The notes under the pieces are model-generated. The model saw only the letters and a list, made by a program, of their open reading frames with translations, was not told the origin of the DNA and made no database searches. Both the position numbers and the translations under genes were made by a program. DNA of 44,653 nucleotides from Anaerolineae bacterium (GTDB taxonomy: Bacteria; Chloroflexota; Anaerolineae; JAAYZQ01): assembly GCA_016929795.1 (NCBI GenBank), contig JAFGIA010000357.1, forward strand, positions 1-44,653, given 5' to 3'. Numbering within the stretch: the first letter of the stretch is position 1; every line of letters starts with the position of its first letter. Positions 8,048-16,123 of the stretch are shown in pieces.

Positions 8048-9229
8048 ATGGCTGCGACAAAAAAGCTGGGTGTTCTGACGGGCGGGGGTGATGTCCCCGG
8101 CCTCAACCCTGCAATCAAGGCGGTCGTCGAGTCGGCGATCGACCATGGCTGGGAAGTGGTGGGCATCCGCCGGGGCTGGGGCGGGCTTTTATACTGCAAC
8201 GTGGACAGTCCTCAGGCGCGCAAGAACCTGTTTATGCCCCTGACGCGCAACACGGTGCGCACCATCGACCGCACAGGTGGCACCTTTCTACACACATCGC
8301 GCACCAATCCGCAGCGCGTCAAGACGGCGGATGTGCCTGACTTTTTGCCCGAAGGCGGGCGGTTGGTCGAGGGAGAGGGAGCCAAGGCGATCTATGACTT
8401 TACGCCGCACGTGCTCCAGGTGCTCGACTTTTTGGAGATGGATGCCCTGGTGACCATCGGCGGCGACGACACCCTGTCGTATGCCGCGCGACTGCACGAA
8501 GAGGGATTCCCCGTCGTCGCCATTCCCAAGACGATGGACAATGACGTGTATGGCACCGACTATTGCATCGGCTTTTCGACGGCGGTCACGCGCAGTGTCG
8601 AGTTTATCACTGCCCTGCGCACGCCGAGTGGCTCGCACGAGCGCATCGCCGTGGTCGAACTCTTTGGCCGCAACTCGGGCGAAACGTCGCTCATTTCCGC
8701 CTACCTGGCCGACGTCGACAGAGCGCTCATCTCCGAGGTGCCGTTTGACATCCAAAAGCTGGCTCTGCTCCTCGTCCAGGACAAGTATAACAACCCGAGT
8801 GACTATGCGATCATGACGATCTCGGAAGGGGCGCGTGAGATCGAGGGCGCCCTGATCCATTACGCCGGCGACGAGGATGCCTACGGCCATAAGAAGCTGG
8901 GCGGCATTGGCGCAGTCGTGGGCGAAAAGCTCAAAAAGATCACGGGCGAGAACATTATCTACCAGCAGCTCGGCTACCTGATGCGCAGCGGTGCGCCCGA
9001 TTCGCTCGACAGGATGGTGGCAGTCAGCTATGGCTTGTTGGCCATGGACCTGGTGGCCCAGGGACGGTCGGGGCGCATGGTTGCCCTGCGCGACGGCGTC
9101 TATACCCACGTGCCGCTCAAGCGCGTCATTTCGGGCGAAAAGCGGGTCGACGTCGACGAGATGTACGATGTGGAGCAGTACCGGCCCAAGATCGCGGATA
9201 TGCTGGGCAAACCGATGTTCTTGTATTGA
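8048..9229 (+). CDS. pfkA: 6-phosphofructokinase, probably PPi-dependent
   Basis: Phosphorylates fructose 6-phosphate to fructose 1,6-bisphosphate in glycolysis, 393 aa. ATG 8048 is chosen because GGGAGG (8035-8040) lies 7 bases upstream; ATG 8042 is too near and GTG 8033 overlaps the site. The N-terminal glycine loop reads [10 protein letters not shown]. The phosphoryl-donor site reads GGDD (138-141), where ATP enzymes have GGDG, and the catalytic stretch reads PKTMDND with Lys161 where ATP enzymes have Gly (PGTIDND). Both changes are established markers of PPi-dependent enzymes, which act reversibly. FGRNSGE (206-212) replaces the usual MGR.AG. Donor identity is inference. Has its own promoter; the heptad hairpin follows. 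Confidence 0.93.
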   Translation: MAATKKLGVLTGGGDVPGLNPAIKAVVESAIDHGWEVVGIRRGWGGLLYCNVDSPQARKNLFMPLTRNTVRTIDRTGGTFLHTSRTNPQRVKTADVPDFLPEGGRLVEGEGAKAIYDFTPHVLQVLDFLEMDALVTIGGDDTLSYAARLHEEGFPVVAIPKTMDNDVYGTDYCIGFSTAVTRSVEFITALRTPSGSHERIAVVELFGRNSGETSLISAYLADVDRALISEVPFDIQKLALLLVQDKYNNPSDYAIMTISEGAREIEGALIHYAGDEDAYGHKKLGGIGAVVGEKLKKITGENIIYQQLGYLMRSGAPDSLDRMVAVSYGLLAMDLVAQGRSGRMVALRDGVYTHVPLKRVISGEKRVDVDEMYDVEQYRPKIADMLGKPMFLY

Positions 9230-9237
9230 TTCGGAGA

Positions 9238-9285
9238 TTGGGTATTAGATATTGGATGTAGACACATCCAATATCTAATACCCAA
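9238..9285. repeat. Perfect 22-bp hairpin built from heptad repeats, upstream of guaB
   Basis: Arms 9238-9259 and 9264-9285 are exact reverse complements around the loop AGAC. Each arm is made of TATTGGR-type 7-mers (it begins TTGGGTATTAG), like the repeats at 6.95 and 29.95 kb. No T-run follows on either strand, so a classical terminator is not evident. It ends 12 bp before the guaB ribosome-binding site. Confidence 0.9.
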
Positions 9286-9307
9286 GAGCGAAGTGGTGGA
9301 GCAGAAT

Positions 9308-10780
9308 ATGACGAACGATCGTTACCAGGAAGAAGCCCTGACCTTTGATGATGTGCTGCTCGTACCAGGCCGGTCAGAGGTGCTGCCGAATGACGTCAAC
9401 CTGAGTGTCGATCTGACCCCCGGCATGCGATTGAACATCCCGGTGCTGTCGGCTGCCATGGACACGGTGACAGAGGCACGGCTCGCCATCGCGCTGGCGC
9501 GCGAGGGGGGCGTCGGCGTGCTCCACCGCAACTTGTCGGCGGCAGAACAGGCGGAAGAGGTCGACAAGGTCAAGCGCAGCGAGTCGGGCATGATCGTCGA
9601 CCCGATCACACTGCCGCCCGATGCCACGGTGGCCGATGCCGAAGCGATCATGAGCAAGTACCACATCTCGGGCGTGCCGATCACTGAGAATGGACACCGC
9701 ATCGTAGGCATCCTCACCAACCGCGATGTGCGCTTTGTCACCGATATGAGCATGCCCGTGCAGCGGTTGATGACGCCTGCGGACAAGCTGGTGACGGCAC
9801 CGGTGGGCACGACGCTCGACGACGCCGTCGAGATCTTGCAGCAGCACCGGATCGAAAAGCTGCCGCTGGTGGACGACGAGGGCGTGCTCAAAGGACTGAT
9901 CACGGTCAAGGATATTCAGAACAAGCGCGACTATCCGCTACGCGCCACCGATGCCCGGGGCCGGCTGCTGTGTGCCGCGGCCGTGGGCGTAGGTGACGCG
10001 GCCCTCGCCAGGTTGGAGGTACTGGTGGAGAAGGGGCTCGACCTGGCCGTCGTCGACACGGCACATGGCCATACTGCGGGCGTGCTGGGCACGATGGCAC
10101 AGATCAAGGCACGCTACCCCAGCCTGGTGCTGGTGGGGGGCAACGTGGTGACGGCCGAGGGGACGCGCGATCTGATCGCCGCCGGGGCCGACGTGGTAAA
10201 GGTGGGCGTGGGCGCGGGCTCTATCTGCACCACGCGCGTGGTGACGGGGGCCGGCATGCCGCAGGTGACGGCGATCCAGGTGTGTGCCGAGGAAGCGCAC
10301 AGCCGGGGTGTGACGGTGATTGCCGACGGCGGCGTCAAGTACTCGGGCGATATCACCAAGGCACTGGCTGCTGGCGCCGACGCGGTGATGCTCGGCAGCC
10401 TGCTCGCCGGGCTGGAAGAGTCGCCAGGGGAGCTGGTGATCTATGAGGGACGGCACTTTAAAGAGTACCGGGGCATGGGCTCTATCGGCGCCATGAAGGG
10501 GCTCGCGCGCGACCGCTACGGCACCGGCCAGGGCGATGGCAAGCACGTGCCCGAGGGGATCGAAGGGCAGGTGCCTTACAAGGGGTCGCTGGCCGAGTAC
10601 GTCTTTCAGCTCATGGGCGGCCTGCGGGCGGGCATGGGCTATGTGGGCGCCGCGAACCTGGCAGAGCTACGCGAGAAGGCGCGTTTCGTGCGCATTACCC
10701 ACGCGGGCCTGATCGAGAGCCACCCCCACGGTGTGATCGTCACCAAAGAAGCGCCCAATTATCCAACCCGCCGCCAGTGA
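9308..10780 (+). CDS. guaB: IMP dehydrogenase
   Basis: Oxidises IMP to XMP with NAD+, the committed step of GMP synthesis, cytosolic, 490 aa (normal length). ATG 9308 has GGAG (9298-9301) 6 bases upstream; an in-frame GTG at 9293 lies upstream of that site and was rejected. The N-terminus reads [11 protein letters not shown]. Two CBS domains are inserted at about 95-205. The catalytic loop GAGSICTTR carries Cys307. The substrate site [12 protein letters not shown] and the Arg-Tyr flap ([11 protein letters not shown], then VPEGIEG) are intact. The large hairpin directly upstream could affect its transcript. The next frame starts almost at its stop, so guaB and the rRNA methyltransferase may be co-transcribed. 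Confidence 0.97.
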   Translation: MTNDRYQEEALTFDDVLLVPGRSEVLPNDVNLSVDLTPGMRLNIPVLSAAMDTVTEARLAIALAREGGVGVLHRNLSAAEQAEEVDKVKRSESGMIVDPITLPPDATVADAEAIMSKYHISGVPITENGHRIVGILTNRDVRFVTDMSMPVQRLMTPADKLVTAPVGTTLDDAVEILQQHRIEKLPLVDDEGVLKGLITVKDIQNKRDYPLRATDARGRLLCAAAVGVGDAALARLEVLVEKGLDLAVVDTAHGHTAGVLGTMAQIKARYPSLVLVGGNVVTAEGTRDLIAAGADVVKVGVGAGSICTTRVVTGAGMPQVTAIQVCAEEAHSRGVTVIADGGVKYSGDITKALAAGADAVMLGSLLAGLEESPGELVIYEGRHFKEYRGMGSIGAMKGLARDRYGTGQGDGKHVPEGIEGQVPYKGSLAEYVFQLMGGLRAGMGYVGAANLAELREKARFVRITHAGLIESHPHGVIVTKEAPNYPTRRQ

Positions 10781-10840
10781 GGTAAAAGACTGAAGGCCAA
10801 GCAGGATCGAGCGGACCCCGGTGCACAGATCGACCACGTC

Positions 10841-11644
10841 GTGTCGGCTGTGCTCGCCTCGAAAAAGTATCGCACGGTGTGCACCGAGACCGTGGCGCGC
10901 ATCGCGGCCGAAGAGCTCGGCTCTCGAGACAGCCTAAAAGAAACCGTCAAGGTCACCAAGCGCCGCCTGCACCAGGTGTATGGCGCGTTCGAGAGCAACC
11001 TGGACTATGAGACTGCGCTCGACGCCCTCCAGGCTGCCTACAGGTCGGGGGATGATGACGCCGTGCGGCGTGCCTGCCGTGACGTATTGGTGCATCACAC
11101 TTCTACCCGTGAGCGCTTGTCACTGCTGGACGTATTCTACCCGGCCATCTGGGAGATCACGGGCACGCCAGCGTCGGTTCTCGACGTGGGCTGCGGCCTC
11201 AACCCGTTGGCGCTGCCGTGGATGGGGCTGCCGCCAGGCGCCCGCTACGTCGCCCTCGATGTCGACTGCGAGCGGATCGACTTTGTCAACCGCTGCCTGG
11301 TCATCGCCGGCCTGGCGCCGCTGGCGCGCTGTCAGGATGCCCTCGTCGCGCCACCACAGGATCGCGTCGACGTGGCGCTCCTGCTCAAAATGAGCCCGAC
11401 GCTGGAGCGCCAGGAGGGGGGAGCTACCCTGCGCCTCGTCGAGCAGTTCCACACTCCACACGTCGTCGTCAGCTATGCCGTGCAGAGCCTGGGCGGGAGA
11501 GAGAAGGGGATGATCGAGCAGTATGGGCAGCAGTTCAATGGCTGGGCAGAGGCGAGAAATTGGACAGTGAAGCGCCTAGTCTTTGAGTCGGAATTGGTCT
11601 TTGTGACAAGATCACGACATTGGGAGCCAATTGACGACCGGTAG
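10841..11644 (+). CDS. 16S rRNA (guanine-1405-N7)-methyltransferase, Rmt/Arm family
   Basis: Homologue of the aminoglycoside-resistance methyltransferases (RmtB, ArmA, FmrO) that add a methyl group to N7 of G1405 in the 30S decoding site, 267 aa as drawn. The family pattern runs the whole length: LASKKYRTVCTETVARI at the N-terminus, STRERLSLLD, the SAM loop DVGCGLNPLALPW (about 109-121), LLLKMSPTLERQEGG, and SYAVQSLGGREKGMIEQY near the end. GTG 10841 is the first standard start but has no Shine-Dalgarno. The frame is open back to the guaB stop, and CTG 10790, 6 bases after GAGGT (10779-10783), would add 17 residues. Expected phenotype is resistance to 4,6-disubstituted deoxystreptamines; a housekeeping role is possible. 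Confidence 0.88.
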   Translation: MSAVLASKKYRTVCTETVARIAAEELGSRDSLKETVKVTKRRLHQVYGAFESNLDYETALDALQAAYRSGDDDAVRRACRDVLVHHTSTRERLSLLDVFYPAIWEITGTPASVLDVGCGLNPLALPWMGLPPGARYVALDVDCERIDFVNRCLVIAGLAPLARCQDALVAPPQDRVDVALLLKMSPTLERQEGGATLRLVEQFHTPHVVVSYAVQSLGGREKGMIEQYGQQFNGWAEARNWTVKRLVFESELVFVTRSRHWEPIDDR

Positions 11645-11657
11645 CTGAATCAGGCGC

Positions 11658-11686
11658 TTGCAATTCCAGTCTTTGTGCGATACAAT
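11658..11686 (+). promoter_or_regulatory. Promoter of the HEPN/MNT pair
   Basis: TTGCAA (11658-11663), a 17-bp spacer and TACAAT (11681-11686). The leader is short (about 11 nt) but holds GGAGG (11693-11697) before ATG 11704. This gives the pair a promoter separate from guaB and the rRNA methyltransferase, and it may also drive rsmI. Confidence 0.65.
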
Positions 11687-11703
11687 AGCAACAGGAGGCT
11701 GAT

Positions 11704-12099
11704 ATGGCTTCACAAACCGAGATCTCGCTGTACCTTGATCGCGCTCGCACCGTCCTTGCACAAAGTAGAGACAACCTGCGTCTGCATCACCATGATATCG
11801 TAATCTCGCGAGCATACTATGCGATGTTCTACGCCGCAACAGCGCTTCTGCATAGCAAGGGAATCTCGCGCAGCAAACATTCAGGTGTGCATTCGGCTGT
11901 CGGTGAACATTTCGTCAAGCCCGGGACACTCGAACCTGAATATGGGCGCATGCTCGTAAATGCGTTCAACCTGCGACTCGACAGTGACTATGACGTCAAT
12001 CCGGTTTTGGATCAAGATCTGGCACAAGATGTCTTGCTTGATGCGGAACGCTTTGTGGAGCGAGTGACAAGATATCTTGACGAAGAAGGATTGTTGTAA
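11704..12099 (+). CDS. HEPN-domain protein, probable toxin of a HEPN/MNT module
   Basis: All-helical protein of 131 aa of the COG1895/UPF0332-like HEPN group, recognisable from SRAYYAMFYAATALLHSKGI (35-54) and SRSKHSGVHS. HEPN proteins are often RNases with an R-X4-6-H motif; here R56-X6-H63 is the best candidate, and the R-X4-H-X-Y form of HepT is not seen. In type VII systems the HEPN protein is the toxin and the linked MNT enzyme neutralises it by adenylylation; assigning that here is inference. It has its own promoter and a GGAGG site. Its TAATG overlap with the MNT gene gives tight coupling. Base composition is clearly less GC-rich than the genes on either side, suggesting acquisition. 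Confidence 0.8.
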   Translation: MASQTEISLYLDRARTVLAQSRDNLRLHHHDIVISRAYYAMFYAATALLHSKGISRSKHSGVHSAVGEHFVKPGTLEPEYGRMLVNAFNLRLDSDYDVNPVLDQDLAQDVLLDAERFVERVTRYLDEEGLL

Positions 12100-12458
12100 T
12101 GGTGAGGCGTAACCTGGATCACTTGACCGTGCGAGAACGCGAGGCGTTAGCAGAGTTCGCCCGGCGGCTCAAGGAGCAGTTCGACGGAGGAGTTCCGTCG
12201 GTACTGCTTTTTGGCTCATGCGCCCGAGGAGAAAGCCGGCAGGACTCAGATCTGGATGTGCTGGTCGTCACTCGAAGCGAAGATTGGCGAGTACACAAGC
12301 AAGTACGGTACCTGGCTGCCGACATCTGCCTGGAATATGGCGTGGATCTGTCTCCAAGAGTGTGGAGCGTTTCGCACTACCGAGAAGCACAGCGCTTGAA
12401 CACTGCTCTATATCGCAACATCCGTCGGGATGCAGTCCCTCTGCCCGGGTTCTCATAG
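12099..12458 (+). CDS. MNT-type minimal nucleotidyltransferase, probable antitoxin
   Basis: Polymerase-beta-like minimal nucleotidyltransferase of 119 aa. The active site is intact: Gly39-Ser40, ten residues, Asp51-Leu-Asp53, and a plausible third carboxylate at Asp83 (YGVDLSP). In known HEPN/MNT pairs this enzyme adenylylates and silences the HEPN partner. It overlaps the HEPN stop by one base (TAATG). Its own stop is immediately followed by the GTG start of rsmI with no gap, so the two may be read through. Composition is lower in GC than its flanks, like the HEPN gene. Confidence 0.83.
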   Translation: MVRRNLDHLTVREREALAEFARRLKEQFDGGVPSVLLFGSCARGESRQDSDLDVLVVTRSEDWRVHKQVRYLAADICLEYGVDLSPRVWSVSHYREAQRLNTALYRNIRRDAVPLPGFS

Positions 12459-13154
12459 GTGGGAACCCTCTTTGTCGTCGGTACGCCGATCGGCCACCTG
12501 GAGGACATTAGCCCGCGCGCGCTGCGTGTGCTGCGCCAGGTAAACCTGATCGCGTCCGAGAATCCACCCCGCACCCAGCGCCTGCTGGCGCGCTACGAGA
12601 TCGAAACGCCCATGATGCGCTTTACCGACGCATACGATCGAAAAAAGGCGGCGCGCACGGGCGCGGTCGTGGCAGCGCTGCACGCGGGCGACGTCGCGCT
12701 GGTATCAGAGGCGGGGATGCCCGGACTGGCCGACCCGGGCTATGAGTTGATCCAGGCGGTTCTGGACGAGGGGTTACCCATCGTGCCTGTGCCGGGGCCC
12801 ACGGCCATGTCGACGGCGCTGGCGGTGTCAGGACTGCCGGCGGAGCGGTTTCTCTTTCTCGGCTTTTTGCCGCGCAAGCGCGGTGCCCGGCGCGAGCTAC
12901 TGGCTTTGGTAGCCGACTCCCCTTGTACGCTGGTCGCGTACGAGTCACCGCACCGCCTGATCGCCGCGCTGGAGGATGTGGCGCACGTGCTCGGCAGTCG
13001 CCCGGTCGCCGCCGCCGGCGAACTGACCAAGATGTATGAAGAGGTGCGGCGCGGCACGGCGGCCGATCTGCTGGCTTTGTTTGAGAAAGAAGGGCCGCGC
13101 GGCGAGTACACGCTCGTCATCGGCCCACCGAGAGAAGAGGAAGAGAGCTCATGA
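12459..13154 (+). CDS. rsmI: 16S rRNA (cytidine-1402-2'-O)-methyltransferase
   Basis: SAM-dependent tetrapyrrole-methylase-fold enzyme that 2'-O-methylates C1402 in the decoding site, 231 aa. The family landmarks are GTLFVVGTPIGHLEDISPRA at the start, VALVSEAGMPGLADPG (about 87-102), PVPGPTAMSTAL, FLGFLPRKRGARR, YESPHRL and AAGELTKMYEEVRRGT. The usual AAEDTR is here ASENPPRTQRLL. It is about 40 residues shorter than many homologues, missing the C-terminal extension. GTG 12459 directly abuts the MNT stop and has no clear Shine-Dalgarno, so translation may depend on coupling. The stop overlaps the next gene (ATGA). Confidence 0.92.
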   Translation: MGTLFVVGTPIGHLEDISPRALRVLRQVNLIASENPPRTQRLLARYEIETPMMRFTDAYDRKKAARTGAVVAALHAGDVALVSEAGMPGLADPGYELIQAVLDEGLPIVPVPGPTAMSTALAVSGLPAERFLFLGFLPRKRGARRELLALVADSPCTLVAYESPHRLIAALEDVAHVLGSRPVAAAGELTKMYEEVRRGTAADLLALFEKEGPRGEYTLVIGPPREEEESS

Positions 13155-14278
13155 CTGGGGAGCCGCAGGCGGTGATGCAAAGCGTCGATACGGGTCACGG
13201 GCCGCTTCACCTGCCTGTCTTTTTGCCGGACGCGACGCGCGCCGTGGTACGCACGGTGGGCAGTGAGGACCTGGAGGCGTGCGGCGTGCGCGGCCTCGTC
13301 GTCAATGTGTTTCACCTGTCGAGCCGGCCTGGTGTAGGGCTGATCAAGAGCGCCGGCGGCATCCACTCCTTTATGGGCTGGCCGCATCCTGTTGCATCCG
13401 ACTCGGGCGGCTTTCAGCTCATGTCCATGATACGTGAGAACCCCAGGTACGGGACCATCACCAAACGAGGCATCCACTTTACGGACGTGGATGGGGGACG
13501 AAAAAAAGTGCTGTTTACGCCAGAGCGCAGCATCCGCCTGCAGTTTGACCTGGGCAGTGACCTGGTCGTCTGCCTCGACGACTGCCCCAGCCCCGACGCA
13601 TCGTGCGAGCAGGTCGAGGCCGCTGTGGAGCGCACGATCGAGTGGGCGGCGCGCTGCAAGGAAGAGTTTGACAGGTGGGCAGCGGTGCGCGCCCAAGAGG
13701 GAGATGCGCGTCCCCTCCTCTTGGGCGTGATCCAGGGTGGCTACGATCGCGATCTCCGCCGCCGCTGTGCCGAGGCGCTGCTGCCGATGGGATTCGACGG
13801 CTTTGGATTTGGCGGCTGGCCGCTGACACCTGAGGGAGATCTGGTAGCCGACATCCTGGCCTATACCGCCTCACTCACACCTGACGCTCTACCCCGCTGG
13901 GCACTCGGCGTCGGCAGCCCCGAGCACGTGGTGCGCTGCTACAAGATGGGCTGGCGCATTTTCGACTGTGTGCTGCCCACGCGCGATGCACGGCATGCCC
14001 GGCTGTATGTGTGGAATGCCGACGATCCTGCCCATGCTGATCTAGGCAGCGACCGGTTTTATCGCTTTGTGTACCTGCGCGACGACAAGCACAAGCGTGA
14101 CCATGGACCGATCTCGGAGGCATGCGACTGCGTGGCGTGTCGGCGCTATTCGCTATCATACGTGCACCACCTGTTCGACGTCGACGACCCACTCGGGCTG
14201 CGGCTGGCGACGATGCACAATCTGCAGTTCTATACACAGTTGGTGGAGCGCCTCTCTACGCTCATGGGCGCAAGTTGA
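13151..14278 (+). CDS. tRNA-guanine transglycosylase family protein (queuine/preQ1 type)
   Basis: TIM-barrel base-exchange enzyme that swaps a guanine in tRNA for a 7-deazaguanine, 375 aa. The catalytic residues are present: Asp84 in SDSGGFQ, the nucleophile Asp272 in FDCVLPTRDAR, and the zinc set Cys325, Cys327, Cys330 and His356. GVIQGG (193-198) is also conserved. The substrate-recognition loop differs: GFGFGGWPLTPEG (218-230) replaces the usual GGLAVGE, and LDDCPSP replaces the FDEC region. It could therefore be an ordinary tgt that has drifted or an enzyme with altered base preference. It overlaps rsmI by 4 bp (ATGA), making a translation-apparatus modification operon. Confidence 0.88.
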   Translation: MTGEPQAVMQSVDTGHGPLHLPVFLPDATRAVVRTVGSEDLEACGVRGLVVNVFHLSSRPGVGLIKSAGGIHSFMGWPHPVASDSGGFQLMSMIRENPRYGTITKRGIHFTDVDGGRKKVLFTPERSIRLQFDLGSDLVVCLDDCPSPDASCEQVEAAVERTIEWAARCKEEFDRWAAVRAQEGDARPLLLGVIQGGYDRDLRRRCAEALLPMGFDGFGFGGWPLTPEGDLVADILAYTASLTPDALPRWALGVGSPEHVVRCYKMGWRIFDCVLPTRDARHARLYVWNADDPAHADLGSDRFYRFVYLRDDKHKRDHGPISEACDCVACRRYSLSYVHHLFDVDDPLGLRLATMHNLQFYTQLVERLSTLMGAS

Positions 14279-14288
14279 GGAGGAAGCG

Positions 14289-15419
14289 ATGATTAAATCG
14301 TATGCCGTCGTCCTGCTGTTCTCCATCTTGATTCTTGCAATCCTCCTTTTGCCGGCGCGCGCCGCGGTCGCACCGCCGTGGGAAGTAGAGGTTGTGGATC
14401 CCGACGCCGCGGGATACCTATCTCTCGCCATCGACCAGGTGGGTAACCCGCGCATCGCCTATCACGCATACGGCGACTTGGGTTATGCCTGGCACGACGC
14501 CGGCGTCTGGAACCTGGAAACGGTGGAGGCTCAGCCAGGCAACACAGGCTGGTACCCGTCACTGCAGCTCGATGCGGCAGATAACGCAAATATCAGCTAC
14601 TATTCGGCTTACAGCGAAACCCTGATGTACGCTTCGCATGCAACAACCGTGTGGCAGACAGAAATGGTGGGTGACACGTACTCCACCGCGGGGCAGACCT
14701 CCCTCGCCCTGGATTCAAACGGTCTGCCACACATCGCATACTTTGACTACGACCATGGGTTGGTCCAATACGCGTGGAACGACAGCTCCACGTGGCACTA
14801 CGAAGTGATCGATACCATGACCTCAAATAGCCAATTCGTCTCCCTTGCCCTGGCCCTCGACTCAGGTGGGCAGCCGCACCTCTGCTACTACGATGCGGAC
14901 GTCGAGGCTCTGGTCTACACCTATCGACCTGGCTCCACCTGGCTGTTCGACACCGTCGATGCAGATGTATTCTACAATGGGCAAGAGTGCGACATCGAGC
15001 TCGACTCTCAGGACCGGCCGCACATCAGCTACAGTGACCTGTACATGTTTTACACCTATCACGATGGCATGACGTGGCACACGTCCACGGTTGATGATAC
15101 GTTTGCGATCGGTCGCTTCTCTTCGCTCGCGCTGGATACAACGGACGACCCACACATCGTTTATACGGGCTGGATTAATTCACAGCCGGTTCTGCTCTAT
15201 GCGTATTCGGCAGGGTTCGACTGGCACCTGGAAACGGTTGACAGCACCTCTTCGCCCGAGAGGTTTGAAGATGTGTCGCTGGCCCTGGGCAGTGGCGGGC
15301 GACCGCACGTCGCCTATTGGGCGTTGAGCACCGTCGATGTGCTCAAGTATGCTGTACGCGGTGAGGCAGCGATCCGGCATCTGGTCTATCTGCCGATCGT
15401 CGTGCGCCACTACAAATAG
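14289..15419 (+). CDS. Secreted beta-propeller-like protein with YLPIVVR C-terminus
   Basis: Exported protein of 376 aa. ATG 14289 has AGGAGG just upstream; the longer open frame from 14067 overlaps the TGT gene in another frame. A signal peptide (about 1-26, ending PARAA) is followed by about seven repeats of roughly 45-50 residues with the pattern SLALDS.G.PHIAYFD...L.YA....TW..E.VD, which suggests a beta-propeller. No catalytic motif is seen. The last residues read LVYLPIVVRHYK. YLPLV.R-like tails recur in secreted proteins of this bacterial group, so this may be a sorting signal (inference). The 3' end overlaps the convergent AlkD-like gene by 10 bp. Confidence 0.85.
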   Translation: MIKSYAVVLLFSILILAILLLPARAAVAPPWEVEVVDPDAAGYLSLAIDQVGNPRIAYHAYGDLGYAWHDAGVWNLETVEAQPGNTGWYPSLQLDAADNANISYYSAYSETLMYASHATTVWQTEMVGDTYSTAGQTSLALDSNGLPHIAYFDYDHGLVQYAWNDSSTWHYEVIDTMTSNSQFVSLALALDSGGQPHLCYYDADVEALVYTYRPGSTWLFDTVDADVFYNGQECDIELDSQDRPHISYSDLYMFYTYHDGMTWHTSTVDDTFAIGRFSSLALDTTDDPHIVYTGWINSQPVLLYAYSAGFDWHLETVDSTSSPERFEDVSLALGSGGRPHVAYWALSTVDVLKYAVRGEAAIRHLVYLPIVVRHYK

Positions 15420-16105
15420 GTAACTGCTTTGCGCACCAAGATGGCGCGGTGCGGGCGACGGTACACCGACACCTGTTCGTGCAGCCAGGCGGAGACCAGG
15501 TCGGGGTAGTATCGGCCCAGCGTCTTGAGCCCCCAGCCAATCCCCTTGACGGCGTCGATCTCTCGCTCTTCAAACATCGGATCGAGGAGGTCAAGCAGGG
15601 CTTGGGCGCGATCTGCCAGCTCTGGCGCACCGCGCGAGCGTTTGGCCCAGAAATGAACTGCTACACCCGTAGAGCGTCGCACCCAACCATCTGCGTCCAC
15701 GCACCATGGCCGGAGCAGTGGGAGCACCTCGTCAAAACGATGGACGAGCGCGGGACCTGGCACTCGCTCGCCGAGGATATCAGCACCGTACCACACGTTG
15801 GCGACTGAGATGAAATGACGGCAGCGGCGCAAGGCGCCTGGCAGGTCGCTTTCCAGCCGCTGCCCCAGCGCGCTGCCGATAATGGGCCATCCACCCTCGG
15901 CAGCACCGGCCGCGATCCGATCGAGGAACGCATCCACCGGTGCACGCGGCCCGACGCCAACCGCGCTCCCAATGCGATCGAGGTAGCGAAATGGCGTGCG
16001 CGCGGCAAGCACAGGTGCCAGCCGCGCCTCGGCCTCGTCCAGCCGTCCAGCGCCGATCAGATGTGCGCACTCGGCACCGAGTTGATCCGCAGTGCATGCG
16101 TCCAT
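15410..16105 (-). CDS. AlkD-like DNA alkylation repeat protein
   Basis: HEAT-like repeat protein of 231 aa related to AlkD DNA glycosylases, which remove alkylated bases without flipping them. Three positions important in Bacillus AlkD have counterparts: Trp105 and Asp109 (VWYGADI) with the W-X3-D spacing, and Trp191 in GIGWGLKTLGRYYPD. DGWVRRSTGVAVHFW (139-153) is the helix following the active site. Activity is inference. It starts 18 bp after the THEP1 stop and looks like the last gene of that operon. A second AlkD-like gene lies at 30848-31522. Confidence 0.75.
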   Translation of the reverse strand: MDACTADQLGAECAHLIGAGRLDEAEARLAPVLAARTPFRYLDRIGSAVGVGPRAPVDAFLDRIAAGAAEGGWPIIGSALGQRLESDLPGALRRCRHFISVANVWYGADILGERVPGPALVHRFDEVLPLLRPWCVDADGWVRRSTGVAVHFWAKRSRGAPELADRAQALLDLLDPMFEEREIDAVKGIGWGLKTLGRYYPDLVSAWLHEQVSVYRRPHRAILVRKAVTYL

Positions 16106-16123
16106 GGCACAACCAGCCTCACA

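Noticed and set aside
9230..9307. Guanine riboswitch before guaB
   Set aside because: The gap is filled by the simple heptad hairpin; no purine-aptamer core or three-way junction is visible.
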